This document shows, in pieces, positions 1 to 12,151 of a stretch of DNA of 64,000 bases (position 1 is the stretch's first letter; every line of letters begins with the position of its first letter). Made by a program: the position numbers and the translations under genes. Location of the stretch: positions 2,300,080 through 2,364,079 of the forward strand of contig NC_037262.1 in the NCBI RefSeq assembly GCF_000002425.4, in the 5' to 3' direction. The stretch comes from Physcomitrium patens (lineage: Eukaryota; Streptophyta; Bryopsida; Funariales; Funariaceae). The notes below the pieces were generated by a model. That model searched no databases, was not told where the DNA came from, and saw only the letters and a program-made list of their open reading frames with translations.

Positions 1-1081
1 AAAAATGAAAATCAATGAAGATTGCATTTCATATTCTATTATTGATTTTTTATATTTGTGGTGCTATGAAAATAGAGAATCAACAACAAATATATTCAAC
101 TAAAGAGCTATTGTTTGTTGAGTTACTAGATGAAATATTCTAATTATTGCAGCCTTCAAGACAATCTAATAGAGATGAAGACGTTCAAAAACAACATGTT
201 CTTCTTAGAATAGTTAGTAAAATATAACGCATTTGGTATCACAATCTTAAAAGAGACTCCTAATGTTTAGTAATATTATTAGAGATAGAAATTAGTCATG
301 ATAGATGTACAAATATTTTATTAAAAATAAAATAAAAATTTCAATAATGATCATATATTTGGGTGGTGTTTATGCTTTAATATAGGATACTATCAATAGT
401 TAAGAGAACCTATCAACTACCTTTGAAGGAAAAAAAAATCTTAGCATGTGGAAAATCCAATTTATTGCATCTTAGACTTTTTTAACATGTGATCATTGCT
501 TCTTATGCAACTTGTCTCAAAAAAGACAAATAATGTTATGGACATACATATTTATTCATATAAATATCTAAATATTATTAATAAATAGAAATAAATATAA
601 ACAAATAAATTTAATAATATCTTATAGAAAATCTTTTAAAAGCTTCATAGATGCAACTTGGATTTTATATGTATCTATAAGTCATTGGTAGGTTAAAAAC
701 TCGGCCAATAAGTTGGCCACATGTCACATATGTTGGCTATTTGTAATATAAGTTGATTGTGTGGCATACATATAAAAAGCTTATATTGCAAGTTAGACAT
801 ATGTTGCAAGTTGGACATGCATTGGAGGTCCTATAGAATGTTGCCACATAGCTTTTAATTAGATAGTATATATAGAAGTAAGAGTTAGACCTTTTTTATT
901 ATTATCACCTTGTTTTTTGCTTTTAATCTAATTTCAATAGTCTCTAGTTTTTCTAATCTTTGAAAATAGATATTCCAATTTTTTCTTGAATATACATATT
1001 TTCTTATTTCTATTTTTTCATCTTTCTTTAATATACATCTTACTTCTTTATGTATCTTCTTTAAATTTTTTGTCCTTGATA
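1..1081 (+). mobile_element. Decayed 3' end of a Ty3/gypsy element (same family as 51293-57648)
   Basis: This stretch aligns by eye, block after block, with the post-pol region and 3' LTR of the gypsy element at 51-57 kb. Bases about 60-530 match about 56610-57104, for example the shared stretches AGCCTTCAAGAC / AACCTTCAAGAC and CAACATGTTCTTCTTAGAAT / CGACATGTTCTTCCTCGAAT. From 534 the LTR follows. The differences are dominated by G to A and C to T, as expected of old methylated repeats. The polypurine tract before the LTR is also decayed. The element continues beyond the left edge of the window, so its 5' part and left TSD cannot be seen. It is non-functional as seen. Confidence 0.85.
534..1081 (+). 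repeat. Degenerate gypsy 3' LTR
   Basis: Starts TGTTATGG (compare TGTCACGG) and ends CCTTGATA (compare CCTTGACA). Its 548 bp length matches the 544-545 bp of the younger LTRs. The best preserved part is 700-870, including TTGGAGGTCCTATAGAATG and the LTR promoter-like TTAGATAGTATATATAGA at about 858-875. Confidence 0.85.
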
Positions 1082-2167
1082 TCATGTCATTAAGAAGGAG
1101 GACTAACGTAAGGCCTAGGGAGAAACAAAGTACAAAGAAGAACAAACTTGGTTCACAAAAAATAAATCCTTTTTTAATCAATCAAATTTAATTCCTCCAA
1201 CCATTGAATTCTTGATGTCATTGATTGCTTCCCTAACCTACTATTAGTAGTACAAGTTCTTTAAGCCAATGACTTTGAAAAAAAAAAACAAATTTTTAAA
1301 ATGAATCTATATATTTTTTTACTCGCTTGCTCTTAATGAATAGCAAGCAAGGCAACAAAAAATTGATATCTCTCATCTTGCAACTTGTATTAGATAGTCT
1401 TATTTACTCTCAAAGCTTTTATGCAACAATTTAAGTAATAGCTAAGTAAAACCAATAAGATTACATAAGTATACATATAAACATTATAAATTTTGTATTA
1501 AATATATTTTTATTAAAAAATTTAATAAGAATAAATATAATATAAATTTTAATTATTTCATCTTATTTCATAATATATTATCTATGTATTTCTATCCTAA
1601 TTTTTTAAATTTATCTTATTAAATATAAAATCTAAACATGAATATGATAAGATAGTTATTTGTATATCAATTTCAAAAATAAATAAAATCATGATAAAAA
1701 TTTATAAATGTTATCTCATAAGTAGTAGTCATTATTAAAGAAGTTTTAGGATTTGATACTAATAATAATATTTTATTAAATCTAAATTTTTCATGCCATT
1801 AAATATAAAAAAAATTAAGAAATAAAAATAATTTAAATTATACATAAATATATAAAATATAATATAATATATAATTATATATTTATTATTTTTTAGCTAT
1901 TGATTATAAAATAAATATATTTTTTACTTTATTAATATATAAATAAAATAAATTAAAAAAATTATATAATATTAATTGAAATAAGTATAGGATAAGATTA
2001 TTTATTATAGGAATTGTTATTGCAAACAGTTTTATTAACATTTTCTAAAAACAATGTACCTATATAGAATAATGAGCAATCAAAACTAAAGAAAGACTAT
2101 AAAGAGTGGAGATGTGGATAACCATAATATCTCATTATTAGAGATTCTAAACTTTTGAAGTCTTACA

Positions 2168-2172
<5 letters not shown>

Positions 2173-2209
<37 letters not shown>

Positions 2210-2214
2210 TTAGA
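2173..2214 (+). repeat. Poly(A) run, about 42 bp
   Basis: Uninterrupted A homopolymer in AT-rich DNA. It could be the tail of an old retroposon, but no target duplication was recognised around it. Its length is likely unreliable in an assembly. Confidence 0.9.
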
Positions 2215-2805
2215 TCCTAAATCTTCATATACAAGTTCAAAGTCTTTGCTAAAAAGGAGATAAATAAAATTAATTAAAAAAATGTAGAATAAAAATCATA
2301 AATTAATTAAAATAAAATAAATATATTACTCTAATAAGTATTAAATTTAAAATAGAAGTTGTTAGCCTCATAACTAATAAAAAAAAAGAATATAGAAAGT
2401 TTCTTGTAAATTTAATAAAAACAATTTTTTAGTAGAAATAAAAATTAAAAACCACAAAAACAAAAAAAAACAAAAATATGAACAAAAAAAACTTAGAAGT
2501 AAATGAAATTTATAAAGAAGTATATGTAACACCCAAGAATATTATAATGAGTTTTTTAGCCAATTTGTATTGCTTTGCATACCTATTAGATATCAAAAAA
2601 AAAATAAAAAAATAAAAAAATAAAAATAGTCTAGATATAGTTTTTAAATAGAAATTATATCAAAATACTTCTAGAAGGCTTTGCATAGGCATGTGGTCTA
2701 TAGCCAACATCATGTACAACTTAGTATAAAAAAAAAAAAAATTTATGTAAATAAGATATGTAATTATATAAGGGTTGGATTAGATTTAACTAGCTATAAT
2801 AGTAG

Positions 2806-2896
2806 CTAGTATTATATATAGTATATAATAGTTATTATATAGCTAATCTAGTATTATTTAGTATTATATATAGTATATAATAGCTAATCTAGTATT
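2806..2896 (+). repeat. Imperfect AT-rich tandem duplication
   Basis: The 25-base string TAGTATTATATATAGTATATAATAG-like block occurs at about 2807-2831 and again at 2859-2883. Each copy is associated with a CTAATCTAGTATT block, at 2843-2855 and 2885-2896. This is a local duplication of about 50 bp. Confidence 0.75.
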
Positions 2897-5440
2897 TTAA
2901 AAAAAAACTTTATTTCTAAAAATATACTATTTAATAATTCCTCTAAATTATTAAAAAAATACATAAAAATATTTTTTAAATATCCATTATTTATGTTAAA
3001 GTTTGTAAATAAATTTATTTACAATAGATTCTAAATATACTATTAGAATACATAGAATTATTATAAAATTCTTCAAATGGAACTTAAAGACTTTTTATAA
3101 TGATAAATTAATGATTGTATCTTCAATATTAAAACAATAGAATTTTTTAAATTATTATTAGAAAAAACATCATTCTACTACAAAGATACGGTAATAAAAT
3201 AGCCAAGGAGAATCAAAGATAAATCACTTTATTAAATTTTCTTTATAAAAGCTATGCTAAAGAACTTTAATTTACTATCAAAAATATATTTTTGGAGGCA
3301 ATTCTATAAGAAACACTTTTTTTTCTTCAAATTTATTTTAAAATATATTTTAGTGTTTTATAAATTTTTATATTTGGCCAAAAAAATAGAATAATTATAG
3401 ATTTTAAAAGCATGGAAAGCATTTTACTACTTTTATTTTTATTTTTTTGATAATAGACAAGTTGAAATTCCATCATATATTAAGAGAAATAATAAAGCGA
3501 CCCAAAGATTTATTGAAGTGATCCACTCTAACTTAACTATCATTACACCCTTGAAGCTTCTACCCTTGTTCTTATCTATTTTTTATTCTCAGCTATTCCT
3601 TGTTCTCAACTATTGCTAAAGACAAGGGCATGGGACTAGGAATAGAGAAACACCTAGGTATGGGGATAGGATGGAAAGGATACAATAATGGTTTAAACAT
3701 GTGGATTGATTTAGTAAGAATTTGGATTGCTTTATCATTTTCCTATATTAATGTATATAATCAAAATATTATTAATTAAATTAGAAGTAACTTTTAACAC
3801 TATTAAAAACTTAATAAGTAAGTTTTTTTAAAATAAAGTATTGAACAAGGATACTTTTTTGCTACTTATCTATTTTATCATATTAAGAGAAATTTTAAAC
3901 TTGATACTTTCAAAAAAAACACAAAGTGAAAGAATAAAAGACATTAAACTTTTCCTAATGAAATTTAATAGACTATTAATCAATACATCAATAATCCTAT
4001 ATTTATTATTGGAAGTAATAAATAATATATAATCTAAATAATATGTATCCTAAATTAATTCTAAATAATTTTTTGGTTAGAAACAAATTAGATTAGATCT
4101 AAAAAATATTAATAAGACAATGAAGTTCTTAAACTCCTCTAGAAAAATTGATTTATATTAAGAGAAGATAAATAAGAAGATGTAAGTTGATTCTTTGATA
4201 AACTACTTGATCTATCTATAAAAATACATAATAGAGATGACTTTTCTATAATTTAATAAGATATCTATAAAGATTAAAGATCATTATAAGAAACTTTTAT
4301 TAAGATTGTTGTCAATCCAATGTCCTAACCAAAGTAACTTAGAATGTATATCCAATATCTAAAAAGAGTAAAGATTCAAAAAAATTGCTATCTAAGAATC
4401 AACAACCAAAAATAACAAAAATATAATTTTAGTTTTATTTATTTTTTGAGCTTTATAGAACAATTAGAGTTCAATCCTTTCACATGTACATACAAATCAA
4501 GACTAAAGCTAATAAACAATGTAGAACCATGCAAAATACTATTTTATTTAGTAAAACTAGATTAGGATTTGGCTCAATTACATGATTAGGTATATTTTTT
4601 CTATAACAATATTTTATTTAATACAATTTTCGGTTTGAATACACACAATTAAAAATTTATATAAACCTAGTATATTTGGTATTAGAGCATACTAATAAAC
4701 AAGTAGAAGCTTGAAGTTCAAGTCATTTAGAATTGTCAAATACATCACCAATCAACATCAAAAAGAATGTTATATAGTTGCTAAGAAATTAATTTATGCA
4801 AAAAGAATTTGGAATTAGATTTATTTTTTTATTTTTTTATTTTTTTTATATATAATAAGTTTGTCTTATGCATTAAGAATTGGAAACTATAAAACCTACC
4901 AAGTAAGCTCAAGGAATTTTAATTGGAAAACATCTTTCCATATATATATATGGTTTAATATTATTTGGTTTTTGATTTGCAACACCTATTTGTAAATTAT
5001 ATAAGCTCAACACAATCCAAAATCTTTTGATGATAAGATATGTTGGAACAATATGATGCAAAAACTCCTATGAACTTAATTTATTAGCCATAAAAAAATT
5101 ATGTCAAAAAAATTATCAACAAAAAATAAAAATATATAACAATATATTAAAATTCTATACATAGATTTTCACACAAAGAAATAATTAATAAATGACTAAT
5201 AAAACTATATAGTACACAAAACATATTTTAAAGAGATAAAACACCAACATCTTTTTTAATAATCTAATAATTCATGCACTACCTAAGCTATAATAACATA
5301 ATTGAATAAGTAAGACCATAATGCAGTTGTTTCTTCTCTCTCTCTTTATCTTCTAATTCATTCATGTCTAAATAATTATGATTCCCTTGGATTAGAAGCA
5401 AACCATGGCACTCATCCACAATGTCATAACATCCATTACA

Positions 5441-5505
5441 TACTTTCATCCCATATTTTCATCCCATACTTTCATCCCATGTTTTCATCCCATACTTTCA
5501 TCCGA
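5441..5505 (+). repeat. 13-bp minisatellite, five units
   Basis: Five near-identical units of TACTTTCATCCCA (variants TATTTTCATCCCA and TGTTTTCATCCCA) in direct tandem, with a looser continuation to about 5570 (CATCCATCCTGTATTTTCATC). It sits at the boundary between the AT-rich desert and the GC-richer island. Confidence 0.9.
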
Positions 5506-5569
5506 AGAGTCACAACATCCATCCTGTATTTTCATCTATAAGTCATACCATCCATTCCATACTTACATC

Positions 5570-7375
5570 CCCCAAGCAAATGTACGCAACAAAAGTGGAC
5601 GAGAAAACGACAAAGGAGCGGGACCTGAAGACGAAGGGAAACAGTTCTTCGGCGAGTTCAACATGAATGAATGAATGAATGAATGAATGCGCCGTTTCTT
5701 TCTTCGAGGCCCTGCGGCGATCGTCAGAAGGGAGCCCTCGGAGATGTCCACAATGGCGGCTGCTGCTGCTGTTGCTGCTGTGTCGAGCTTTTGCATGTTG
5801 TCCATGTGCATGTGCGCTTGCGGCAGCCTAAAAGCTCACCCTGAATTCGTAGTTGGAGTCGTCATGCCAAGGCCAGTTGCGATCATGGGACGTGCTGAAT
5901 GCGCCGTCGTGATGAGCGTGCGAAACTCCCTTACCACAGCGATTGAAGTGGAATCGCCCGAGTGTGCGTCGATTTGTCAGAGCCAGGAGACATGGCAGGG
6001 GGAATCCAAACAGAGGAGCGTATCTGGAGCATCAGAGAGGTGAGCTACCGAGGAATCGTGGGTTCGAGACTAGGACGTGACCCTCTGAGTGTGGAATTTT
6101 AGAGAATGTTTGGGGACGACGACGAAAAATTAGTTGGCCGAAGCACGCAGCTCACAAAAGTCGCCTCCCGCACATGCGGCTTTCTCCGTCGGCACGAACA
6201 CCGACAACCGAGTTACTGTTGTTGTGAAGTAATGGCTCACAGAACACCATTTATTGATTACAGAGTGGGGCGGTCGCAGCGAAGAAGGCGCTCATGCTTA
6301 CAATGTGTCATGCGAACCCTCAACATCATCACCATCCACTTCCACAACCAAAAGTACTCGCCAATTCAATCATCACACATTCCTGATAGCTTGCATTAAT
6401 CTAACAAGTAGATAGCACAAATAAGAGCTATCGGCACACCATACAGGCAAGAAGCAGGTGGCATTTGAATGCAGTTCACATCAATCCATGGAGTCTTTAT
6501 TCATTTTCATCATCGGAAGAAACAATCTAATTGCCGCGAGGATTTTGCAGAGTCCCCGGAGATCTTCGCAATAAACCTCTGCAATGCACTGTGCTGCAGC
6601 TCTCCGACAAACAGTGCGTATTGTGGCGATTCCGCACACAGTAGGATGTTCACACTAGAACATAGATTCAGATACATTAGTTGCATTGCCCACTCCCGAT
6701 GTCACAAAGTCTCAAGAATCTGAAGGCGTAGCCAAACACGAAATGCTACTTGGAACATGCTGCAGGTTTCCGTGGCAGCCAAAGCGATTTATTCGCCGCT
6801 CACAGCTGAGCAACTGGTGGCCATGGACGGGGAGAACTGCCAGATTGTGCAAAATGAGCGGAACAAAATATCCAAGTGACCAATTCAGTACTGATGACCA
6901 CGTCGTCAGTTGAAGCAGTTTTTAGCGGCAGGTCGACGCCCTTACACGCATTCTACTAAGCTTTACCTGCAATCACATTGTCTATTCATTGTGGAATTTG
7001 TCCAGAATTGTGAGCAGTTGGAGTGCGCTGGGTCGATTAAGTGAGAGTGACGGGCAGATCAATGCAGCTCTAGGACAAGATCTTCAACATTTCCAATCGT
7101 CTATGCACGATTTGGGGGTGAGGCTGAGGAATTTGTTGACAATAAGAGAAGCCTTACTCAAAACTTTGTCTGGAGAGACGTGATGCTTTGCGCACGTTGG
7201 TTAAGAAATCAAACTCTTCCGCCGAAGCGCTCAACAAGGGGGGCGGTCACGCAGCCCAAGAAATATCCCCACAGCAACCATTCACAACTGAGTTTAATAA
7301 TCAAACAGTTACACTCATGCCATCAATTCTCTCAAGCTTGTGTAGATACTCGTCTTGTTGAATACTAGAAAAGAT
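5570..7375. other. GC-richer coding-like island, gene not resolved
   Basis: Base composition rises abruptly compared with the flanking desert. Two plus-strand segments read like real protein. The first is 6757-6879 (41 codons including the stop), whose product contains YSPLTAEQLVAMDGENCQIV. The second is about 7011-7173 (contains INAALGQDLQHFQSSMHDLG and LRNLLTIREALLKTL), continuing in another frame from about 7172 to 7368 (contains DALRTLVKKSNSSAEAL). Candidate AG/GT splice sites border these blocks, so they may be exons of a spliced gene or a decayed gene copy. The amphipathic, Q/L/E-rich character suggests a helical or coiled-coil protein, but I do not recognise the family. An Ala-rich ORF at 5687-6043 and its antisense partner are unsupported. 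Confidence 0.4.
5663..5689 (+). repeat. (ATGA)n tetranucleotide microsatellite
   Basis: About 6.75 copies of ATGA/AATG. It contributes start codons to short overlapping ORFs on both strands, none of which I accept as genes. Confidence 0.9.
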
Positions 7376-8544
7376 CTGTAAGGGAGTAGTACTTGGACTG
7401 TATCAGGACAACGTAGATCAAGGTCCTAGGCTCATAACATTCGATCCAGCTTTTTCTACACATCAATTTGAGAGGATAGTTCCTACATGTCATGTGAGTC
7501 ATGCTCTGAAAAATTCACGTCAGGGCTAGGGTTTCGACACGTATAATGATTCTGGTTATTATTTGGACTAAAACCTCGGCATACATCCTATATTAGATTA
7601 TAATATAATAGATCGTTTGGTAAACTTACAAAACATTATCAAGACTTAAGCTGGCTATCCACCCTGACAAATGACTAGACATCCACATACAGTAAATCAA
7701 CATGATTACAATAGAATCTGGCTGCTGAATCACAAATTTAGCTCTAAAAGTCTTCCTAGAATTAAATGTTTCTAGATTATTTCTACTAGAAATCCATAAA
7801 CAATGTCATATCTTGTTTTAAACTGGCTCATTTCGCTCTTGAAATACCGTGCAGCTTACAGCTCATGCAGTACAAGCACTTTTGAGTACAAGTGCATTGA
7901 ATCAAGAAGACCTAAAGGTATTTTGAGATCAACAAAACAAATCGTACATCGGACTTTAGCGACAAAACCAACAAGATCCATGCCTACAAACGGGATAAAG
8001 CTAGAAAGTTTAGATACGTGTTCTTCTATGAAAGATCGAAAGCCTCTCAGCGAATAACTTCCAGTACATTGTACGAAACTACAGAAATCTATAATGGGAA
8101 TGCATCTTAATTAAACTACGCACATGTTAAAATGCCAAATTAGTCAGTAGTAAAAGATCATCAACCAACAGCAGATGCCTTGCCAGATCTAAAGAAACTG
8201 GAAAGGCTGTAACCCGCCTAAGGATCAGAAGTTTCGCAGTAAAAAAAACCTGCACTAAAATAGATGATTCTTCAACAGATGCACAAGATACCCCGCTCCT
8301 CCTACAATTCCATTGCCAGGGAGCGCTCGCCAGGTACCACGCAGAAATCAAGGAAATCGAGGGGAGCAACGAAACGTTCTTCAGCCTGTGCATCCTTCTC
8401 CAATAAGATTCTGCATGCTTTCTTATGAAAACACTTAAATTCCGCATGTTTTCTAATACAAAGGCCTTCAGCTGAAACCCACCCACTTCCACCTTATTGT
8501 TATTATCTAGGGGTTGGGGCAGAACTGAAAATTTCACCATTTGA
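7376..8544. other. Intergenic / probable CBP60 3' flank
   Basis: No recognisable coding sequence on either strand. It lies immediately downstream of the inferred minus-strand CBP60 stop at 8545, so its right part is probably the 3' UTR of that gene. The antisense ORF 8127-8609 reads in another frame across the proposed last CBP60 exon and resembles nothing I know. Confidence 0.4.
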
Positions 8545-10114
8545 CTAACCGAACGACAAAACTGCCTCTCCATGAGGACCAGATTTAGACCCTCTTGGCC
8601 ATTGAGCATACGGAGCTATTGATGAATTTGTCTGTGAGTTTTCTTGTTCTGCCAGCTCCAGGCTGTGACGATGAACTTCGCTTTTACCCGACTCACTCAG
8701 ATGGGACAGCCCAACCAGAACTTTCTAACTCCTGAACTAACTCATTTTTAAGGAAGAAATCATCAAGGCAGGGATTAAGGAACCTACACCGGGACTTGAT
8801 GCTGAACGTACTGGAAAACGATGTCATTGAGAAGGCCCAAAGCCAAACCCTGTGGAAACTTTGCACTTCACCATAAAGTTCGAGTCCAGTATTCTGATTT
8901 CGCTGTTTCTTTAGTATTTTGCCCTATTCTGTTGTGTTCTATTAAACAGAATAATTCAGAGGGCTTATGTCGTGCGAACGGAAGCCAGGCACTTGGATTA
9001 TAAAACAGAATGAACAAGAGAGCCGAAATGTTTTGAATCAGCAAATCGAAATGGTACCTATGATACACTCAATGTCGTAAGGATTTCAAGACTGCAGCAC
9101 CCAGGCAGCTAAATGAATGTACATCTGCCAGGGTGTAATATGAAAGCTTTCAACATACGTCTTGTGGGCTGCACATACACTTGCTGCGCATGCACCACTT
9201 GCAGCTCGCATGGACTGTTGCGAACTGGGCTCTGCGATGCTACCTACTTACTAAGATTTAGTTTCTAGAAAAGTAGACTCGTGCATTCAAACCCTCTATA
9301 GGTAATTTGTATGTGTGTATCCATTCTGATGGTTCAGACTCGGACCTTGCGAGTGGAAATTCCGGCCCCCAAAAGGATCTGAGGTATGGCTATCAAAACC
9401 CTTGGCTTGATAGTTTTTGACACCAATTAAAGCTTCACCATCATACTCCACCACATTCTCCCAGTTTTCGTATGCTACTTTTACCAATTTGTCAACATAA
9501 ACCTGCAAATCCGAAGTAAGAAACAAACATTAGGACTCAAATCAAAGCAACTCTACATTTAATTTTAAAACTAGCAGAGAAACATCGCATACAGCAGTCT
9601 TGGGCATCAAAATCAGTGCAAGGATATTCTCAAGCCCACCGATAACATGCAAATTTGAACACAATTTGAGTGCGACAGTTTACCTTCTCACTGTCAGAAA
9701 GAGAATCAACGGACATGTAAGAACCATCAGCAATAAGCCCCATTAGCTGAAAAATGTTGTTGAATATGACGCCGATATTCTGCTTCTCATCAGCGTAATA
9801 CACATGCAACTTTCCGCTCAACACACACGTTTTGGCATGCTCCACGGTGCCCTCCCACATTTTATTTGACATTCCGTTTCCTAAAATCTGAATTCATAAA
9901 CCACCACACTTAATAAGGTTCCAGAAATAGAAGTACAAAAACTGCAAGATATTTAGTATAGATAACTGCAGTTACACCGAAGAATACAAGATATAAATTG
10001 AAGTCAAAGCACGATGAGTGATGTTGACAAAAACGTCTATAATTGATTTCAACACAATATAGAAGAAAAAATAAATATCAGCTTTCGAAAAAGAAAAAAG
10101 AAAAAAGAAAAAAG

Positions 10115-10148
<34 letters not shown>

Positions 10149-11348
10149 ACTCCTCACAAGTTTACAATAACCAATTGCTTACATTCCGTAGCCTCTGAGG
10201 GTCCATGACTACTAGACGTAGAAAATCCTCCACTGTCACGACATTGGCTTGATTAAGACGCTTGTGGAAAGCACCATCTTTCCCAATCTTGTCCAAGCGC
10301 CACACCTCGTCATTCAAGGCAGGTGGGTAGTGCTTTTTGTACACTGCACGAAAGTTTCAGCACAAAGAAAACTGTAAGTGGTTGCATCCAATCAAGTACC
10401 ATGCTGCCTGATTCTTTTTTTCAAAAACTTTGGCACCGAACAAATCATACACAAACCGAAAGAGCACAGCTACGGAAAATAAATAAATAAATAATAAAAA
10501 TAAAAGGAATTGTAGCAACTCCTAGAGATATCACATGGGAGAACCATTAAAACAAAGAACGTACGTTCTCCACGATGATCTTTGACGGTGAAGGCTTCAG
10601 TCTTGGCTTCTCGAATTCTCATGCCTTCACATTGACCAGACGCAAGTCTCACACCTAACCGGAACTTGCGACTGCGAATCCAACTGGAATTATCGGTAAA
10701 TGTTAATTCTCCTAGGGTCCCGACTCCATCCTTCAGGGTGACACTCAGCTCCCCTGTAAGAAGGGGTCTCTTCCCATCTCGCTCCCTAACCATATAATTC
10801 TCAAATTCTTCCTGAGTCCAATTCTCTTCATCGTCAGCAGTGAAGTCACCTTCCAGCACAACTATGTCCAGCTTGGCTGATGCTTCGGGACCAGATGTAA
10901 CAACATGCCCGGTATTGGTATTCTGTAAAACCACATGGATCGCAGAGCCTTGCTCTCCCTCCACTTTACTTCCAGTGAAAAGGGGAAGAGCCAATTTGTT
11001 TCTGAATTGTAAACGTAGATTCTGCTGATCAGGGCCCTGAATCTTTCTTGGTGAAGACCTGCATACGACAAAATTCATCGCCAATAATTTAGAATACAAA
11101 CATGCAACCATCACTGTCGACGACGACACTCTATCGCACATGTAAACCATTCTATCTTCGAAAACATGTCTGAACTTCACATGTGTGAGCAATCATGGAA
11201 AGTTCATGAGGACTGAAATAATAGCAGCCTATATGTATTCTGTAGAAATTGGTTCAGGTAATTCGGTCTAATTGATTAAGAAGACTATTGTTAATCTTTT
11301 AACTAACTCGTGCTCTCCATGCGAAAGAACCGTAACAATTAGTGACTG

Positions 11349-11389
<41 letters not shown>

Positions 11390-12151
11390 TAGACGGTTTA
11401 ACGACATCATACCGTATTCCACCAACTTTCGGAGGAGCAAATTTGGTAAGCGCACGCTCCACCTCCTCTCCTACCTGCCACCAAGTGCATTCAACAAATC
11501 AAATTCCACTATGAAAACATATTATCCTGATGCTCTCAAAAAGAAAAGTACCAACAGCTACACAGCACATCCCTTGAGATCCCAAAGGAGGAGTGGTAAT
11601 ATGAACGATCCAGGTTTGTGAGATTAAAACCGCCAATCCTAGTCTATCTACGGTATTCATAAGCGACGTAGTACGTGCAACCTACTGCTTACAAACAGTG
11701 ATCAACAAAAGGCACCGACCATTTTCCGAAGAAGCGGCTCTAGAGTTGAACACAATTTCTGCATACAGTCCATTTTCACAGCTTCAACAATGACACTGCA
11801 CATAGAAAGGTCAATCATGAGACAGAAGCCTGTGGCAATGTGGAATCTTACTTCGCTAACAAGAACAAGAAATACAAGAAGCTTCTAAAATTTTGAGAAA
11901 AGCCTGCCGGCACGATAGTAAACCATCTTTCTACGACTTGACGGCGACGATAGGTTCAAGAACAAGCACCCAAAGAACAGAAAAAAACCTTGGAACAGGA
12001 TTCGGCTCTCCTTTAGTTCTATTAAAAGACTAGGAGGAAGAAGCCTGGGACATGAAAGAGGGTGTCCAAACCTGGCAAGCTGTGGGCGCGGCCGCTTTTC
12101 TTCCGGCATACCATCCTTGGAGCCATCTCTTTCACGCTTCTCTCTCGACAT
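8545..12151 (-). CDS. Calmodulin-binding protein 60 (CBP60) family, spliced
   Basis: CBP60 proteins are plant-specific nuclear DNA-binding proteins, many of them calmodulin-binding, that regulate defence and salicylate genes. Exons inferred by eye (minus strand, in order): 12151-12072, 11795-11720, 11474-11413, 11058-10565, 10343-10183, 9887-9684, 9502-9346, 8720-8545. Every junction is GT/AG and phases agree, giving 469 aa. Family hallmarks are a basic N-terminus (KRPRPQLA), the [20 protein letters not shown] helix, VGEEVERAL, then the large conserved DNA-binding region with [16 protein letters not shown], the [21 protein letters not shown] junction, [20 protein letters not shown] and [15 protein letters not shown]. 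Introns 3 and 5 carry long poly(A/T) runs. The last exon is less certain: without that splice, exon 7 reads on to a stop at 9296, giving 427 aa. The calmodulin-binding site cannot be placed from sequence alone. Family assignment is firm; the 3' end is tentative. Confidence 0.9.
10115..10144 (+). repeat. Poly(A) run in CBP60 intron 5
   Basis: About 30 A residues preceded by A-rich GAAAAAA repeats from about 10089. Read on the gene strand it is poly(T), inside the intron between the exons ending at 10183 and starting at 9887. Confidence 0.9.
11349..11397 (+). repeat. Poly(A) run in CBP60 intron 3
   Basis: About 49 consecutive A residues (poly(T) on the gene strand), starting only about 15 bases after the donor of the exon ending at 11413. 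Homopolymers of this size are prone to assembly length error. Confidence 0.9.

Larger units (their letters stand above)
1082..5400. other. AT-rich intergenic desert
   Basis: More than 75% A+T, with stops in all frames at high density and no ORF with recognisable content. It holds homopolymer and AT-microsatellite runs, an imperfect AT tandem duplication and a possible retroelement primer-binding-site relic near 4679. The 63-codon ORF at 3841-4032 is low-complexity K/I/L and is not supported as a gene. Confidence 0.6.

Noticed and set aside
5441-5570. Short repeats considered as a CRISPR-like array
   Set aside because: Units are directly abutting with no spacers, and the DNA is plant nuclear; it is a minisatellite.
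5687-6043. 118-codon ORF with an Ala run
   Set aside because: It starts inside the ATGA microsatellite, and the Ala run comes from a GCT repeat. There is no domain and no supporting splice structure. Its antisense partner at 5563-5811 is equally unsupported.
6055-6080. GGTTCGAGAC, resembling a tRNA B box
   Set aside because: It lacks the CC end of the B box, and no A box or cloverleaf could be formed around it. No tRNA was recognised anywhere in the window.
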